From positions 310,001 to 374,000 of the forward strand of contig JAIUNL010000001.1 in NCBI GenBank assembly GCA_020161835.1: a stretch of DNA of 64,000 nucleotides, in the 5' to 3' direction. The notes under the pieces are model-generated. The model had not been told where the DNA came from and made no database searches. It saw only the letters and a program-made list of their open reading frames with translations. Shown here piece by piece: positions 8,978-18,439 of the stretch; position 1 is the first letter of the stretch, and each line of letters begins with the position of its first letter. A program made the translations under genes and the position numbers. Source of the DNA: Bacteroidota bacterium (GTDB lineage Bacteria > Bacteroidota > JABWAT01).

Positions 8978-10318
8978 TTAAATACTGACGGTTTCGTCTT
9001 TCAGCACTTCAGCCTTCAGGGTGTGCCCTGTTCCTGAGGTGATTCTGACTTTCACCAGATCACCGGGTTTCATTCCGGGTTCAGCCTGAAAAACACAGGC
9101 TACGTTTGAATCCGTTTTTCCACGAAGAAAATTCACACCTCGTGGCGCCGGACCTTCAATCAGAATCGTTTCAATGTTGCCGATCCGTTTCTGATTATTT
9201 TCGAAAGAGATTCGTTCCTGAACTTCAATCAGCCGGTTCAGCCGGTCAGTTTTCACTTCGTCGGGAACGTTGTCGCCCATTTTGAAGGCTTTCGTGCCTT
9301 CTCTGGGTGAATATTTAAACATAAACGCCGTGTCAAACTTCACCCGTCGCATGATATCAAGCGTATCCTCAAAATCGGCTTCAGTTTCTCCCGGGAAACC
9401 CACCATCACATCGGTAGAAAGGGAAACGCCGGGAATCATGGTTTTCATGTGATCAATAAGGGAGAGATATTCTTCACGGGTATAAGTCCGGTTCATATCT
9501 GCCAGAACTTTGGTTGATCCGGCCTGAAAGGGAATATGGATGTACTTGCAGAGATTTTCATTATTCCGGATGGCTAAAAGCACATCATCAGAAAAATCTT
9601 TCGGGTGTGACGTAGCAAAACGGATTCTGATTGACCGGTCAACGGCAGCAACCGCTTCGAGCAAGGCACCAAATTGTTTTCCGCTGTCGCTGTACGAATT
9701 CACATTCTGACCGAGAAGGGTAATTTCCTTTGTTCGTCCCTCTGCAGAAAGCAGTTCAACTTCCTTCACAATCGATTCAACCGGTCGGCTTCTTTCACGG
9801 CCACGGGTAAACGGAACCACACAGAAGGTACAGAAATTATCGCATCCGCGCATGACCGTCAGCCAGGCAGAAATACCTTCAGTACGAAGCGGGGTAATAT
9901 TTTCGTAAGTTTCGTCCAGAGAAAGCAGGGTGTTGATTCCTTTTTCACCCAGTTTGGCCATCTGAATCAGTCGGGGAACATCACGGTACGCATCAGGACC
10001 CACAACCACATCAACCAATTTTTCTTTTTCTATCAGATTGGTTTTCAGGCGTTCGGCCATGCAGCCCATCACGCCCACAACCAGTTCTTTTCCTTTACGC
10101 CGTTTCATTCCACGCAAATGCTTCAGCCTGGAAAAAACCCGTTGTTCGGCATTTTCCCGGATGGAGCACGTGTTGATAAAAATCAGATCGGCATCATTAA
10201 TATCTGTCACCACTTCATAATGGTCTTTTGCCAGAATACCGGCTACCAGTTCAGTATCACTGAAATTCATCTGGCAACCATAAGTCTCAAAATATACTTT
10301 TCCCTTGACGTCTTCCAT
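8978..10318 (-). CDS. miaB: tRNA-2-methylthio-N6-isopentenyladenosine synthase
   Basis: A radical-SAM methylthiotransferase of 446 residues that adds the 2-methylthio group to i6A37 of tRNAs reading UNN codons. Three domains are visible. The N-terminal UPF0004 domain carries cluster ligands C15 (ETYGCQMN), C51 (INTCSIRE) and C86 (GVMGC). The radical-SAM domain has C159, C163 and C166 (RGCDNFCTFC). A C-terminal TRAM domain covers about 380-446. The QMN context and length fit MiaB rather than MtaB or RimO. The ATG at 10318 is taken as start; an in-frame GTG and TTG lie three residues further upstream, and the true start among these is uncertain. First gene of the miaB-SPOR-hydrolase-activator operon. 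Confidence 0.95.
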   Translation of the reverse strand: MEDVKGKVYFETYGCQMNFSDTELVAGILAKDHYEVVTDINDADLIFINTCSIRENAEQRVFSRLKHLRGMKRRKGKELVVGVMGCMAERLKTNLIEKEKLVDVVVGPDAYRDVPRLIQMAKLGEKGINTLLSLDETYENITPLRTEGISAWLTVMRGCDNFCTFCVVPFTRGRERSRPVESIVKEVELLSAEGRTKEITLLGQNVNSYSDSGKQFGALLEAVAAVDRSIRIRFATSHPKDFSDDVLLAIRNNENLCKYIHIPFQAGSTKVLADMNRTYTREEYLSLIDHMKTMIPGVSLSTDVMVGFPGETEADFEDTLDIMRRVKFDTAFMFKYSPREGTKAFKMGDNVPDEVKTDRLNRLIEVQERISFENNQKRIGNIETILIEGPAPRGVNFLRGKTDSNVACVFQAEPGMKPGDLVKVRITSGTGHTLKAEVLKDETVSI

Positions 10319-10598
10319 ACTCACCAATTCTTCAATAAGACCTTAAAGATAGACAAAATGGCAGGAAGATGGAAATAAACTGACAGGGTTTTGGTGTGGA
10401 TGTGAAGTGGCCGGGGGTTATTTCTGTTACACAAAACAAGGTCGAGTGGGTAAAAAACATCGGTTGGGGCTAAAGTCTGACGTCCCGTATATTTGAACAA
10501 ATCCGTCTGAGCTGAAAACAATTCAAAATGTACTGAACAATCAGAAAACAAACCGCACAAAAACCAGCAGGAAAAGTATAGTTATATTTTTAATACTT

Positions 10599-11024
10599 TC
10601 AAAAAAATGGAGATTCAAGATCATCCGGATTGTCTCCATAGATTGTTGCATATAATCCATAGCAAATTGAAATTATGCCACCACCAATTGTTATTTTTCC
10701 TAACTCACTAATAATGTGCGAATTGATTTTTTCATTGATTCCCGGCATTTCAAGAAAATAAATTACTGTTAGGCCAGAAAGGATAGATGAGATACCAATT
10801 ATATAATATTTAAGCGCTTTTTTTCTATTTATTGATTTACGTGCTTTAACCTTGACCTTAAAAATATCCTGGCAGCGATCACTACAAAAACTGTATGATT
10901 TTTTTCTTTCGTAGACTATTTTTTTTTGAAAACAGTCCAAACATAAGTTTTCGTTACAAGTTCTGCATTTTTTGTACCCTCTTTTACGAATATGGTTTTT
11001 GCAATTAATGGAGTTTATTATCAT
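10599..11024 (-). CDS. Hypothetical small zinc-finger-like membrane protein
   Basis: A 141-residue protein that I do not recognise. Its first third has paired cysteines and histidine (NCKNHIRK, KCRTCNENLCLDC, FCSDRC), suggesting a B-box- or TRASH-like zinc-binding module. A very basic stretch (KVKARKSINRKKALK) follows, then two hydrophobic segments (about residues 82-102 and 115-135) and an acidic tail. Base composition is clearly richer in A and T than the flanking operons, so recent acquisition is possible. The ATG at 11024 is chosen because the longer frame begins with an unsupported TTG. No convincing Shine-Dalgarno is visible. It follows the DUF4476 gene on the same strand after a 155-base gap. 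Confidence 0.55.
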   Translation of the reverse strand: MIINSINCKNHIRKRGYKKCRTCNENLCLDCFQKKIVYERKKSYSFCSDRCQDIFKVKVKARKSINRKKALKYYIIGISSILSGLTVIYFLEMPGINEKINSHIISELGKITIGGGIISICYGLYATIYGDNPDDLESPFF

Positions 11025-11179
11025 AAAATTCAAAAACTCATATTTTTAAATCTTGGTCCCAAGGTATTAATCCATTAATAAATCTGGCAGCGTAATTCTC
11101 TATATTTCCAGGAAACAGGCGACAACATTTATTTGTTTGGTTATTTGCAAGGAACGATTCAGGCAACTTCAACCCAATT

Positions 11180-11719
11180 CTATTGCTGTTGATAGAATTG
11201 CAATACTTCATCCCGAATAAATGGTGAACCAATGAATTGAATAACCAGGACAATGTTAATTGGGTCTATTATATTAGTGTAAGATCCTATTAAAAGGTTT
11301 TTTTTATCATCATCAAACGTATATAGTTTGACTAATTGCCCGATTTGTTTCATGGTTACCTTCCCCTTTTTTCCAAGAGAGGAAAGTATCAATTTTGTCT
11401 TTTCACTGTCTGAAATTATATTTTTTACATTTTTATAAAGTGCATCAAAGGCCTCATCTGAAAAAGAATTCAAGTAGGTATTCCGTCTCGAATCTGAATC
11501 CCGGTCTTCCAAACCAACAATGAGTTCACGTGTCTCATTCATTAACTGAATGGCCTTCTGCTGTTCTTTCGAACTCAAAAACTTGAAGTAAAGAGACTCA
11601 ATTTGATTGAGGTGAGTGATAATAGTTGCAGTGTTTTTATTATCATCTGATTGTGCGAATGTGTTTTTACCTCCTAAAAAAAGAAGGAACAAAAAAATAA
11701 CAATGTGCATTATCCTCAT
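11180..11719 (-). CDS. Exported DUF4476-domain protein
   Basis: A 179-residue protein. Residues 1-23 are a signal peptide (hydrophobic core IVIFLFLLFLGG, ending TFAQ). The C-terminal half, from about residue 85, has the pattern of DUF4476: FSDEAFDALYKNVKN, then a TMKQIGQLVKLYTFDDDKK helix pair and a final aromatic-rich helix. DUF4476 is common in Bacteroidota and has no assigned function. The start at 11719 is preferred over the longer frame to 11752 because AAAGGGG lies six bases before this ATG and the signal peptide follows directly. It is AT-rich, like its downstream neighbour. It lies about 110 bases downstream of the transglutaminase-like gene pair and could share their transcript. Confidence 0.65.
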   Translation of the reverse strand: MRIMHIVIFLFLLFLGGKNTFAQSDDNKNTATIITHLNQIESLYFKFLSSKEQQKAIQLMNETRELIVGLEDRDSDSRRNTYLNSFSDEAFDALYKNVKNIISDSEKTKLILSSLGKKGKVTMKQIGQLVKLYTFDDDKKNLLIGSYTNIIDPINIVLVIQFIGSPFIRDEVLQFYQQQ

Positions 11720-11831
11720 TTGTAACCCCTTTATCACTTTCGCTTTTTGCATTCACATCACGATCAAATTGGCAAAAAATATCAGGGAATTAAATCCCGG
11801 ATATTTTCTGCCTTTAAAAACAGAAAATCAT

Positions 11832-13811
11832 TTATTCGACTTTAAAAATAATATTCGGAACAGAAAACGATGATTTTGATCCGGTCAGGTTCACAAGTTC
11901 AGGATATTCGGCTTTTATACCTGAAGACCGAACCAGTTTCCGTTCCTGATGAATGACCAGTTCGCCTTTATTGATTTTGTTTTCGGTGGTAAATGAACCG
12001 AATTGATTTTTATAAGGGGACTTCTTCAGATCTGAAACCAACACCCAGTTTTCAGGGGTCTTGATGGTGATGTGTTTGATATAGTTTTCATCAAATTTAA
12101 TCCGGATCTGATTGACCCGTCTCTCCTCATCAACCAGATACTTTTTGATTGAGGCCGGTGATAAAAGTCCGCCGGTTTGAAAAATTACTTCTTCAGGGGT
12201 TACCGTTATCAGGTTGTCAATTGTGTATTCCAACGTAATTCTGAGAATACTGTCTGGCTGATCAATAAAATCAATTTTCTGGTTTGTTAGTTTAACCTCT
12301 CCCTGCGTGTAGGTCAGAAACTCCTTGATTTTATCCTTAAGGTCACCTTCACTGACTTTGGTAAGCAGGGTTCTGACCCCAAAAGCCATTGTGCCGGTCA
12401 GCTCCTTAATTTCTTTTACCTTCATTTTACCATCAGTATCAATTTCTATGTTATAGGTCTCAGTAGCTGTATTCTGAAGATTTGCTGAAACCGGTGTGTC
12501 AATGAATTTAACGTCCTTTTTAACGTAACCTTGCCCCTGTGCCTTTAGCTTGGTTTCATCATTCACTTTTTTAACGACCATTGCCTTTTGTCCCTGGAAA
12601 TGATCGGGTAGAAAACCGAAGGGCAATGCTTTCACATAAGGAATTGAAACAAGATCTCCACCGGCGAGGTGTATAACCACGGCTGGTGTCGAAAATTCTC
12701 TGTAACTGTAATAATTCATATCAACGGGACCTTCATCCTGATCATGAATTAAAATAAATTCCGCTTTGATGTCTGCTTTTCTCAGCATTTCAAGCAAAAG
12801 ACCGGTTATGACAAAAACATTTCCTTTTTTGGTGGAAATGACATCATCAAAATCTTTCATATAATAGTTATTCTCTGGTACAATAGTGTCTCTGATCCAG
12901 TCACTGATTGCCTTTGCTTTTTCATATTCAGTTGTTTTTGATTCAATCAACTTTTTGGTAGTTGATGAAACCCTGAGTCCAAAAAGCGAGGTTGCGCTTG
13001 CAGCAAAACGATCAAACTCAAAGCTGATATCTTCCCAATTTTTTATTCCCTGATGAGCGTAATCCTTAATCTGAAACTGGACAAATTCACCGGTTTCTTT
13101 AAAATAGGGAGAATAGGATTCTTCCCTGTTGGGTGGCATATCTTTTTTCTCAAAATTGATAATCGTCTTCTTTTTTTCTTTGTTTTTTGTAACCGTGTAC
13201 TTAGATGGGTCTGTACCTGCACGTTTGAATTTTAATTCCTGTGGAGTCGGGAATACCACCACCGTTATCAGGCTTTCAGCATAAGTTGCAGTTTGAAATG
13301 GAATAAAAATATCGGTGCTGGCAGAGTAGCCTTCTGTTCTGTTTTGAATTTCATAATTCTCTTCGATTATTGTGCCTTTTACTACACCCGGGTAGGCAAA
13401 CTTATAAACCATTCCCTTTTCTGAATCTTTTTCCAGAGAAAGGTTTTCCCTTCCGTAAACCTGAGTGGTTCCATCCGGGTTTATGGTTCTCAGAGAAACG
13501 TCCTTTAAAACCCGATCGGAAGAAAGGGTAAGTCCGAAGGTAGAGCTGGTTTGATCGTCTGCATCAAGAAGGACGTATGATCCCTCTTTGAGTATATATT
13601 TCCCGTCAGCATATTCGTAGGTCGTTTTATTTTTTGTATAGACCATTTTTTCACCGGGGTATTTTTTTTCCAAACTATCCAGATTCACATTGTATGGCGC
13701 CTTTGTCTTTTTGGGGAACGTTTTCAGTTTCGACACTTTGGTAACCGAACACCCTGGTATCAGTGCAAAAACCAGAAAACCTGCAAGTAAAGCCAGTAAA
13801 ATACGTTTCAT
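11832..13811 (-). CDS. DUF3857/transglutaminase-like lipoprotein, catalytic Cys missing
   Basis: A 659-residue protein. Residues 1-21 form a lipoprotein-type signal (ALIPGC), so Cys21 is probably lipidated. An N-terminal DUF3857 beta domain (about 50-250) precedes a transglutaminase-like core (about 260-430) and a C-terminal beta domain. In the neighbouring gene the core has KKYGDCKDRA; here the matching place reads KKGNVFVITG, with Val332 where Cys should be. The YFDPTS Asp motif is also absent (SIPYVKALP). Peptidase or transglutaminase activity is therefore unlikely, and a binding or scaffold role is more plausible. It begins one base after the stop of the active paralogue, with GGGG seven bases before its ATG, so the two are co-translated and probably work together in the periplasm. 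Confidence 0.8.
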   Translation of the reverse strand: MKRILLALLAGFLVFALIPGCSVTKVSKLKTFPKKTKAPYNVNLDSLEKKYPGEKMVYTKNKTTYEYADGKYILKEGSYVLLDADDQTSSTFGLTLSSDRVLKDVSLRTINPDGTTQVYGRENLSLEKDSEKGMVYKFAYPGVVKGTIIEENYEIQNRTEGYSASTDIFIPFQTATYAESLITVVVFPTPQELKFKRAGTDPSKYTVTKNKEKKKTIINFEKKDMPPNREESYSPYFKETGEFVQFQIKDYAHQGIKNWEDISFEFDRFAASATSLFGLRVSSTTKKLIESKTTEYEKAKAISDWIRDTIVPENNYYMKDFDDVISTKKGNVFVITGLLLEMLRKADIKAEFILIHDQDEGPVDMNYYSYREFSTPAVVIHLAGGDLVSIPYVKALPFGFLPDHFQGQKAMVVKKVNDETKLKAQGQGYVKKDVKFIDTPVSANLQNTATETYNIEIDTDGKMKVKEIKELTGTMAFGVRTLLTKVSEGDLKDKIKEFLTYTQGEVKLTNQKIDFIDQPDSILRITLEYTIDNLITVTPEEVIFQTGGLLSPASIKKYLVDEERRVNQIRIKFDENYIKHITIKTPENWVLVSDLKKSPYKNQFGSFTTENKINKGELVIHQERKLVRSSGIKAEYPELVNLTGSKSSFSVPNIIFKVE

Positions 13812-13812
13812 A

Positions 13813-15627
13813 TTATTGAACCCCTGTAAGTGTAAAAAGCTGATTTTTATTTTTAAGCCAATCTCTGATAAACATCAGATAGTTGCTTTTTTCATTTCCT
13901 TCAAACAAATAACTTCCTGTTTTCCATTGGCTTGTAAAAGAAAACTGATCACCGTTCTGAGAAACCTGTGACCAATACCGGGTGTTTTCTGATTCAAGCA
14001 GAAACTCCGGATTTGCCTGCGTCATTTTGGATAGCTTCAGATCGAGATTGAGTGTTAACTCCTGCGGAATATTAACAAACAAAGACTGTGAATCTGAAAC
14101 CCGATCCATAATTGACCCTTTGAAAAGAAGAAAAGGGATTTTGGGAATGTACATTTTCGTTGGTGATTTAATGATAAACCGGGTTAAATCGGCTGAAAAT
14201 TTAAAAACTGAGTCTCCTGATCCGGTTGAATCCTGATGAACGTCACTCACAGAAATATTTTGAATCTGACTGGTAATCAGTTCGTTTATCAGATTTTTCA
14301 GATCCAGAGACGTTTTATCGGTTTTTACATTTCTGATCATGGGTAAATATCCTTCTTCAAACCGGACTTCCCCTGCTGCCTTTGCCAGAGAATTTTCATT
14401 GGCAGAAATGGTAATTTTTAGTTTTCTCCGTCCGGCAGAAAAGGGAATTCTGGCAATTTCAGGTTTATTGGGATCTAAGATCAGAGCTCTTCCGTTTACC
14501 AAATTTGGTGAAACATGTCCGAAATCAGAATATTTACTTGTCGGATCAAAATAAACAAGTCCGCTATCTGTTTTCAAAACGTTGATAACGTGATTAAAAC
14601 ATGAAATGTGTACGACATCGGTTTCAGGCACGGGGTCGGTGCTAACCAAAACCGGATAGACAGGCAGACCAAGGTAGGAACTCATCGCCGAAATAAGGAA
14701 AGCCCGGTCCTTACAATCGCCATATTTTTTTTTAACAACCAATTTGGGCTGATGGGGAACAAGTGAATGTCCGCCAGAGGCATCTGCAATGTACCGGATG
14801 CCAAACTTAACATATTTAAAAAGACGTTCTGCTTTTTCTGAATTGGTTTTTGCCCCGGCAACAAGACTGTCTGTGATTTTTTTCGACAGAGAATCGAGAC
14901 CCATGTCTCCCTTTAACGACGATAAATACCAGTTGGTAAACGCTTCAGGGGTATATCCGTTTAACGGTTTTTCCTTCCAGATCAGCCGTGTCCAGATTCT
15001 TGCACGCAGATCATTGAACGGATAGTGGACCCGTTCGGTTTTCAGACCAGCATAAGGTTTAATCTTTAAAGTTGTTTTCCCCTGCTCTCTGAAAACCTGC
15101 CATTTGATTGAATCACCGGTCAACGTGACGTTAAATTCAACACGAAGTGATTCAGGATGCTGAAAAGTAACACTAAAATCATTGACTGAATCTTTTTCGG
15201 GAACCCTGATCGATGGAAAATAAACGGGATGACTATAGTTTCTGCTTACTTTCCACGATAAAACTGATCCCTTTTTTGTCTGCTTTTCTGTAAAATAAAT
15301 CTGATGAACTTTGTCATCAGACAAAAAGACATCAGATTGATTGGCTGACCGGGAATAGATCTGATCATCATCAACAGAGGAACCGTTTACTTTTGCTTTT
15401 ACCCTCATATTCGAAACATAAAAGGGCTCTGAAACGGCCGTATTGAAAAAACCTGCCGTCTTTTCTTCTTTTACGACAGATTCATAGTTTATCTCTTCGG
15501 AAATTGACCAGCCACCCTCTTTTAACTGAAGGATTTTGTATTCACTGTTTTGTCTGAAAATATAATCCGGTTGTGCAAAAACCCATAATGGTGCTACCAT
15601 CATGAAGACAATCAGCAATTTGATCAT
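13813..15627 (-). CDS. Exported DUF3857/transglutaminase-like protein with intact triad
   Basis: A 604-residue protein. Residues 1-19 are a signal peptide (MIKLLIVFMMVAPLWVFAQ). A DUF3857 beta-sandwich (about 35-230) is followed by a transglutaminase-like cysteine-protease fold with Cys305 (KYGDCKDRAF), His346 (CFNHVINVL) and Asp361 (VYFDPTS), and a C-terminal beta domain. Bacterial members are usually periplasmic or surface-exposed, with unknown substrates. The start at 15627 is chosen because AAAGGAAAACAC precedes it and the signal peptide follows; the frame extends to 15744 without support. It is directly followed, after one base, by a paralogue lacking the catalytic Cys. This pairing is the most notable thing about it. 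Confidence 0.82.
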   Translation of the reverse strand: MIKLLIVFMMVAPLWVFAQPDYIFRQNSEYKILQLKEGGWSISEEINYESVVKEEKTAGFFNTAVSEPFYVSNMRVKAKVNGSSVDDDQIYSRSANQSDVFLSDDKVHQIYFTEKQTKKGSVLSWKVSRNYSHPVYFPSIRVPEKDSVNDFSVTFQHPESLRVEFNVTLTGDSIKWQVFREQGKTTLKIKPYAGLKTERVHYPFNDLRARIWTRLIWKEKPLNGYTPEAFTNWYLSSLKGDMGLDSLSKKITDSLVAGAKTNSEKAERLFKYVKFGIRYIADASGGHSLVPHQPKLVVKKKYGDCKDRAFLISAMSSYLGLPVYPVLVSTDPVPETDVVHISCFNHVINVLKTDSGLVYFDPTSKYSDFGHVSPNLVNGRALILDPNKPEIARIPFSAGRRKLKITISANENSLAKAAGEVRFEEGYLPMIRNVKTDKTSLDLKNLINELITSQIQNISVSDVHQDSTGSGDSVFKFSADLTRFIIKSPTKMYIPKIPFLLFKGSIMDRVSDSQSLFVNIPQELTLNLDLKLSKMTQANPEFLLESENTRYWSQVSQNGDQFSFTSQWKTGSYLFEGNEKSNYLMFIRDWLKNKNQLFTLTGVQ

Positions 15628-15904
15628 GTGTTTTCCTTTTCTTAATTCTTTTAACAAACCGGAAATAAGGTTCTGACCCGGAATAAACAGAAAGATAATG
15701 AGGAAACAACATATTAACAAATATTTATGTTGTCGGCCCAACAAAATTAATCAATCCGTAATTATCTGGTTTATCGGTTCCCTGAAATTTTTTGGTTAGC
15801 CGGTTGACAGGATTTTAAGTTTCCGCCCTGATCACCAACCCAACCAGCAACTCTCTTTTCATTCTGATTTTAATTATCTTCACACTTTAATTTTGAAGTG
15901 AATC

Positions 15905-17824
15905 ATGCGTAAATCCGTTCTCTTTTTTCTTCTTGCCATTTCAAATCTGGCATTTGCCCAGAAAGCCTCAGATGTGGTTACGTTTTCTGTTGAATCGGCA
16001 ACCGTAACGCCACAAAATCAGGTTCAGGTTAAACTGAAAGCCACCATCCGGGATGATTGGCATTTGTACTCCTCAACCATTCCTGCGGGCGGACCGATCG
16101 CCACTTCTTTTTCTATTTTGGATGGCGGATCGGTTTTATCGGTTACTGAATCGAAGCCTCTTTCTGAATTTGATCCGAACTTCGGAATGGAAACAGCCTG
16201 GTTTAAAAATCAGGCTGAATTTGTAGTCACCATCCAGCTGGAAAAACTTTCTGGAAATCTCGACATTCAGGCAAGATTCATGGTGTGCAATGATGCCGTT
16301 TGCCTGCCGCCGACAAAGGTGAAAATTCCGGTTTCCTACAAAATCCCGGCCGCAGTTAGCATTGCAAAAACCCCGAAACCAGAACCCAACCCAGAGTCAA
16401 CCGTCAAACTTGTTCCGGATTCATCCGCAAAAACGGTGATTGTTCCTGCTGAAACCAGAGAACCCATCATTGCCGGAACGTCAACCGAAGGACTTTCTCT
16501 CTGGGCGTTTATCTGGCTGGCTATGTCTGTTGGAGCCTTAACGTTGCTGACCCCATGTGTTTTCCCCATGATTCCGATTACGGTTTCCTACTTCACCAAA
16601 CGGCAGGAAAAAATTTCGGGTCACGCAGTTCGTGATGCAGTGATTTTTATGACCGGAATTGTTCTCACGTTTACTTTACTGGGATTCTTTCTCGCCGTTA
16701 TTTTTGGTGCAGCCGGGATCACCAATTTTTCAACAAATCCGTTCATCAATCTGGCGGTTGGACTCCTTTTCGTCTTTTTTGCCCTGAATCTCTTTGGCAT
16801 GTTTGAAATTACGGTTCCGTACAAACTTCAGACAAAACTCACCATGATGTCGTCGGGGAATGGTTTTGTGGGCATCATTCTGATGGCGTTAACATTTACG
16901 GTGACCAGTTTTACCTGTACGATGCCTTTTGTCGGAACGATTCTCGTTTCAGCGTCACAGGGTGAATGGTTTTACCCGGTGGTGGGCATGCTGGCATTCA
17001 GTTTCGTTTTCTCCATTCCGTTTTTCTTTCTGTCGATGTTCCCTTCCTGGATTAGCAAACTGCCGAAATCTGGTAACTGGATGCTGTCAGTCAAGGTTCT
17101 GATGGGATTTCTTGAAATTGCTGCTGCCTTTAAATTTTTCAGCAATGCCGATCTGGTTTATCAGTGGGAAATTCTCACCCGGGATCGTTTTCTGGCCGTT
17201 TGGGCTGCCATTTCTCTGGCATCTGCTCTTTACATGTTCGGGGTTTTCAGAATGGCTCATGAGTCTGAAGATACCGGCGGGAAAAGTCCGGTCAGAATTC
17301 TCATCGGGATATTTTTTCTGTACCTGACGTTTGATTTCACGGCAGGAATTTTCGGAAAAAGATTGGGTGAGCTTGATGCGTTTATGCCGCCACAAGGTTA
17401 TGGCAGAACGAGTTTTATGACCAGCGGACTGGTTGCCGGCGGAAATGAATCCGGAAAATCTGAATCTGCCTGGCTTTCATCTCTTGAAGAAGCTAAGAAA
17501 ATATCAGCACAAACCGGAAAACCCATTTTCGTCGATTTCACCGGTTACACCTGCACCAATTGCCGGTGGATGGAACAAAATATCTTCACCCGTCCTGAAA
17601 TCTCATCCCTTCTGAACGAATTTGTTCTGGTGAAACTTTACACAGATGGTGATGGTGCCGAATATGAAGCCAATCAATTGTTCCAGGAAACCAAATTCGG
17701 AACGGTGGCTTTGCCGCTTTATGCTGTTTTGACTTCAGACGAAAAAATTCTGGGCAAATTTGAAGGCATGACCCGGAATCCGGCTGAGTATGAATCCTTC
17801 CTGAAATCCGTCCTGGGGAAATAA
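15905..17824 (+). CDS. dsbD: Thiol:disulfide interchange protein
   Basis: A 639-residue membrane protein that carries electrons from cytoplasmic thioredoxin across the membrane to periplasmic disulfide isomerases and cytochrome-maturation proteins. A signal peptide (1-18) precedes the alpha domain (about 20-145, with the cysteine pair in MVCNDAVCLPP). The eight-helix membrane domain (about 196-480) has its two conserved cysteines in LTPCVFPMIPI and SFTCTMPFVG. The C-terminal thioredoxin-like gamma domain (about 500-639) has C550-T-N-C553. All three cysteine pairs are present, so it should be functional. It stands alone on the plus strand between minus-strand genes. A TAATTTTG box at 15888-15895 could be a -7 element but has no matching -33 element. 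Confidence 0.93.
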   Translation: MRKSVLFFLLAISNLAFAQKASDVVTFSVESATVTPQNQVQVKLKATIRDDWHLYSSTIPAGGPIATSFSILDGGSVLSVTESKPLSEFDPNFGMETAWFKNQAEFVVTIQLEKLSGNLDIQARFMVCNDAVCLPPTKVKIPVSYKIPAAVSIAKTPKPEPNPESTVKLVPDSSAKTVIVPAETREPIIAGTSTEGLSLWAFIWLAMSVGALTLLTPCVFPMIPITVSYFTKRQEKISGHAVRDAVIFMTGIVLTFTLLGFFLAVIFGAAGITNFSTNPFINLAVGLLFVFFALNLFGMFEITVPYKLQTKLTMMSSGNGFVGIILMALTFTVTSFTCTMPFVGTILVSASQGEWFYPVVGMLAFSFVFSIPFFFLSMFPSWISKLPKSGNWMLSVKVLMGFLEIAAAFKFFSNADLVYQWEILTRDRFLAVWAAISLASALYMFGVFRMAHESEDTGGKSPVRILIGIFFLYLTFDFTAGIFGKRLGELDAFMPPQGYGRTSFMTSGLVAGGNESGKSESAWLSSLEEAKKISAQTGKPIFVDFTGYTCTNCRWMEQNIFTRPEISSLLNEFVLVKLYTDGDGAEYEANQLFQETKFGTVALPLYAVLTSDEKILGKFEGMTRNPAEYESFLKSVLGK

Positions 17825-18439
17825 GATTCACCGCAGAGACGCAGGGAACGCACCCAAGCCACTTTGTGGCGCGGGTTCATTAGAAGAGCGGGGGGATAAT
17901 TTTTTCATCGCAAAGACGCTAAATGAAATTCTAAGGAAACGCAAAGGTTTTTTTGTTTTTAAAAATGAATTTTCCTCAGCGTTCTTTGAAATTCTCCGGC
18001 GTCTTTGCGTTTAACTCCCTCCGGTATTTGCCTTTTGTCTTAACCCCCAAAAAAAAGAATTTGTATTTCTCTGTGTTCCTCTGCGAAAACCTCTGCGTCA
18101 CTCTGTGGTTAAACGAATTTTCCTTTGCGCTCTTTGTAATTCTCCGGCGACTTTGCGATTAACTCCCACCGGTATTTGCCTTTTGTCCTAACCCCCAAAA
18201 AAAGAATTTGTATTTCTCTGTGTTCCTCTGCGAAAACCTCTGTGTCACTCTGTGGTTAAACGAATTTTCCTCTGCGTTCTCCGCGCCTCTGCGGTAAAAT
18301 TCTCCCCAAAATTGCAAAAGTTTACTGATTTAATTATTATTCGGTTAGAAGTTTATTAATTAATCTGTTTCCGGTTAAAAAGATGTCCGATTCGGACAAA
18401 TCCACCTTTTTCCGGATTAAATCCATCAAGGAGTTTTGA
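17825..18439. repeat. Repeat-filled intergenic region with two 148-bp tandem units
   Basis: This 615-base gap is almost entirely repeat. It begins with a CACCGCAGAGACGCAGGG unit (17829-17853) and a CGCAAAGACGCTAAATG unit (17906-17947). Two tandem copies follow, 17967-18114 (148 bases) and 18115-18261 (147 bases), each starting GAATTTTCCT and differing at few positions. A truncated third copy (18262-18297) ends CGCCTCTGCGGTAAAA. A similar composite stands at 29357-29492. Short open frames here are not credible genes. The last 140 bases lead into the transporter gene. Confidence 0.85.

Noticed and set aside
10321..10560. Open frame of 79 codons upstream of miaB (minus strand)
   Set aside because: No Shine-Dalgarno, overlaps the miaB start, and the translation shows no domain or signal pattern. 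The gap 10319-10598 is regarded as non-coding with no recognised element.
11038..11253. Open frame of 71 codons overlapping the end of the DUF4476 gene; considered as a frameshifted continuation
   Set aside because: The DUF4476 domain is already complete at its own stop and the other frame does not continue any family pattern.
17953..18162. Open frame of 69 codons on the plus strand after dsbD
   Set aside because: It lies wholly within the tandem repeat and its codons follow the repeat words; no ribosome-binding site and no protein-like pattern.
17825..18300. CRISPR array
   Set aside because: Repeats are 148 bases long and adjacent, with no regular short repeat and unique spacers, and no cas genes nearby.
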